Source: Caulobacteraceae bacterium
GTDB lineage: Bacteria; Pseudomonadota; Alphaproteobacteria; Caulobacterales; Caulobacteraceae
Length of the DNA stretch: 32,014 nucleotides
Direction of reading: 5' to 3'
Assembly: GCA_947475845.1 (NCBI GenBank)
Contig: CANJMO010000028.1
Coordinates: 1-32,014, forward strand
Positions 31,049 through 32,014 of the stretch are shown in pieces (the first letter of the stretch is position 1; the number at the start of each line of letters is the position of its first letter). A program made the translations under genes and the position numbers. The notes beneath the pieces are model-generated. The model had not been told where the DNA came from. It worked only from the letters and a program-made list of their open reading frames with translations, and did no database searches.

Positions 31049-31654
31049 TTAGTTCTCCCGCCCCGCCGCGCGGGGATCCAGCTTATCGGCTGGCGCCAGG
31101 CGCATGACCTCGGCCTGATAGCGCTCATCCTCGCCGGCCACCAGCATCGGCGCGGCGTCGGCCACGGCCTCGTTGAGCGCCTTCAGCCAGGTCTGGTCCA
31201 CCTTGTGGAAATCCGACAGCACGTGCCCCAGCACCCGATCCTTGTGGCCCGGATGACCAATTCCCATACGAGCACGGCGGAAATCAGGCCCGACATGCGC
31301 GATGGTCGAACGCACCCCGTTGTGTCCGGCCGCGCCGCCGCCGGTCTTCATGCGGAAGCGGCCCGGGGCCATGTCGAGTTCGTCGTAGAAGGTGACCACG
31401 TCGGCGGGGGTCAGCTTGTAGAACTTCACGGCCTCGCCGATCGAGCGGCCGCTGTCGTTCATGAAAGTCTGCGGCTTGAGTAGCAGCACCTTCACGCCGT
31501 CGATCATGCCCTCGGCCGCCAGCGCCTGGAACTTGGAGCGCAGTGTCGGGAACGACCAGCGGCGCGCGAGCGCGTCCACGGCCATGAAGCCGATGTTGTG
31601 CCGGTTATGCTGGTATTGGGCGCCGGGATTTCCGAGCCCCGCCAGGATCAGCAT
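31049..31654 (-). CDS. pth: Peptidyl-tRNA hydrolase Pth
   Basis: Pth recycles tRNAs from prematurely released peptidyl-tRNA. The 201-residue protein begins MLILAGLGNPGAQY, has the catalytic histidine in NRHNIGFMAVDAL, the KPQTFMNDSG motif, and the highly conserved DELDMAPGRFRMKTGGGAAGHNG stretch. Length is normal. It lies 21 bp downstream of rplY and just upstream of the TPR gene in one likely operon. Confidence 0.97.
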   Translation of the reverse strand: MLILAGLGNPGAQYQHNRHNIGFMAVDALARRWSFPTLRSKFQALAAEGMIDGVKVLLLKPQTFMNDSGRSIGEAVKFYKLTPADVVTFYDELDMAPGRFRMKTGGGAAGHNGVRSTIAHVGPDFRRARMGIGHPGHKDRVLGHVLSDFHKVDQTWLKALNEAVADAAPMLVAGEDERYQAEVMRLAPADKLDPRAAGREN

Positions 31655-31675
31655 GGCCGATCCCTTTGCTCAGGC

Positions 31676-32014
31676 TCAGGCTTCGGGCGTCGCCGTCGCT
31701 TCGTCGGCCTTGTCGTCAGCCGACATGGCCGAGGACATGCCGATGCTGGCGATGGTGGCGTCACGGTCGTGCGGAGCGATCTTGGCGCCCTTGGGCAGCT
31801 TCAGATCGGCGGCGCGGATCGAGTCGCCGACGTCCAGGCCGGTCAGGTCGACCACCAGTTCCTCGGGGATCGAGTCGGCGGGCACTTCCAGCTGAACTTC
31901 ATGCAGGGCGATGGTCAGGGCCCCGCCGCGCTTCATGCCGGGCGACAGTTCTTCGTTCTTGAAGTGGACCGGCACGGCGATCTTGATCATCTGGTGCTCG
32001 TCGATGCGGTACAG
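31676..32014 (-). CDS. rplY: 50S ribosomal protein L25 (general stress protein Ctc type), 5' end cut by window edge
   Basis: The visible 112 residues begin within the protein (LYRIDEHQMIKIAVPVHF) and extend to the stop; the start lies beyond base 32014. They form the C-terminal beta domain of the long, TL5/Ctc form of L25: KIAVPVHFKNE, GGALTIALHEVQLEVPADSIPE, DLTGLDVGDSI, and an acidic/alanine-rich tail. L25 binds 5S rRNA. The neighbour pth is in the usual rplY-pth order. The frame is truncated only by the window limit. Confidence 0.93.
   Translation of the reverse strand: MYRIDEHQMIKIAVPVHFKNEELSPGMKRGGALTIALHEVQLEVPADSIPEELVVDLTGLDVGDSIRAADLKLPKGAKIAPHDRDATIASIGMSSAMSADDKADEATATPEA

Overview
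The window is a high-GC chromosomal segment from an alphaproteobacterium, most likely Caulobacterales (Caulobacter/Phenylobacterium-like). The evidence is the gene content and order: a petPR-type MarR/response-regulator pair divergent from a branched-chain aminotransferase, lgt-midA-pgeF in tandem with a divergent ubiK, petABC as one unit, and rplY-pth-ychF close together. Several starts look leaderless or have weak Shine-Dalgarno sequences. I see no rRNA, CRISPR array, insertion sequence, prophage or replication origin, and no gene-free stretch longer than 300 bases. The largest non-coding gaps are about 5457-5684 and 7731-7946.

Layout. 1-2500: a partial dusA, an ArsR-type regulator with a small membrane protein and a DUF1801 protein (the ArsR frame lacks its own stop), and a secreted cupin. 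2499-5456: divergent mobB/mobA (molybdenum cofactor guanylation), a small unknown gene, a SRAP-domain gene overlapping arfB, and another small unknown gene. 5685-8721: an HTH protein, a CorA transporter, a DEDDh exonuclease, a secreted EF-hand protein and tRNA-Ile2(CAU). 8786-10574: a rearrangement scar, where the tail of a DUF6152-like gene abuts a 5'-truncated methyltransferase, followed by an intact FAD oxidoreductase. 10543-14612: ilvE divergent from an overlapping MarR-response regulator-histidine kinase-lipoprotein operon. 14609-17586: a retropepsin-like membrane protease, a DUF983 protein, ybjN-proC and ubiK. 17755-22199: lgt-midA-pgeF, prs and a glutamine amidotransferase. 22165-23521: trmL-hemF. 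23668-26430: petABC with a clear intrinsic terminator. 26441-28393: mtaP, apt and a membrane protein. 28449-32014: a dienelactone hydrolase-like gene, ychF, a TPR protein, pth and the C-terminal part of rplY.

How the genes fit together. Most are housekeeping. Themes are respiration and haem (petABC, hemF, ubiK, midA-like, possibly petPR), purine and phosphoribosyl salvage (mtaP gives adenine, apt uses PRPP from prs, pgeF has purine nucleoside activity), translation quality control (arfB, pth, ychF, L25, trmL, dusA) and lipoprotein maturation (lgt). I did not find a convincing new multi-gene system. The observations most worth a second look are the scar at about 8905-8920, the run-on ArsR frame with a membrane gene nested in another frame, the lipoprotein translationally coupled to the petPR/kinase operon, the SRAP-arfB overlap, and candidate leaderless starts.
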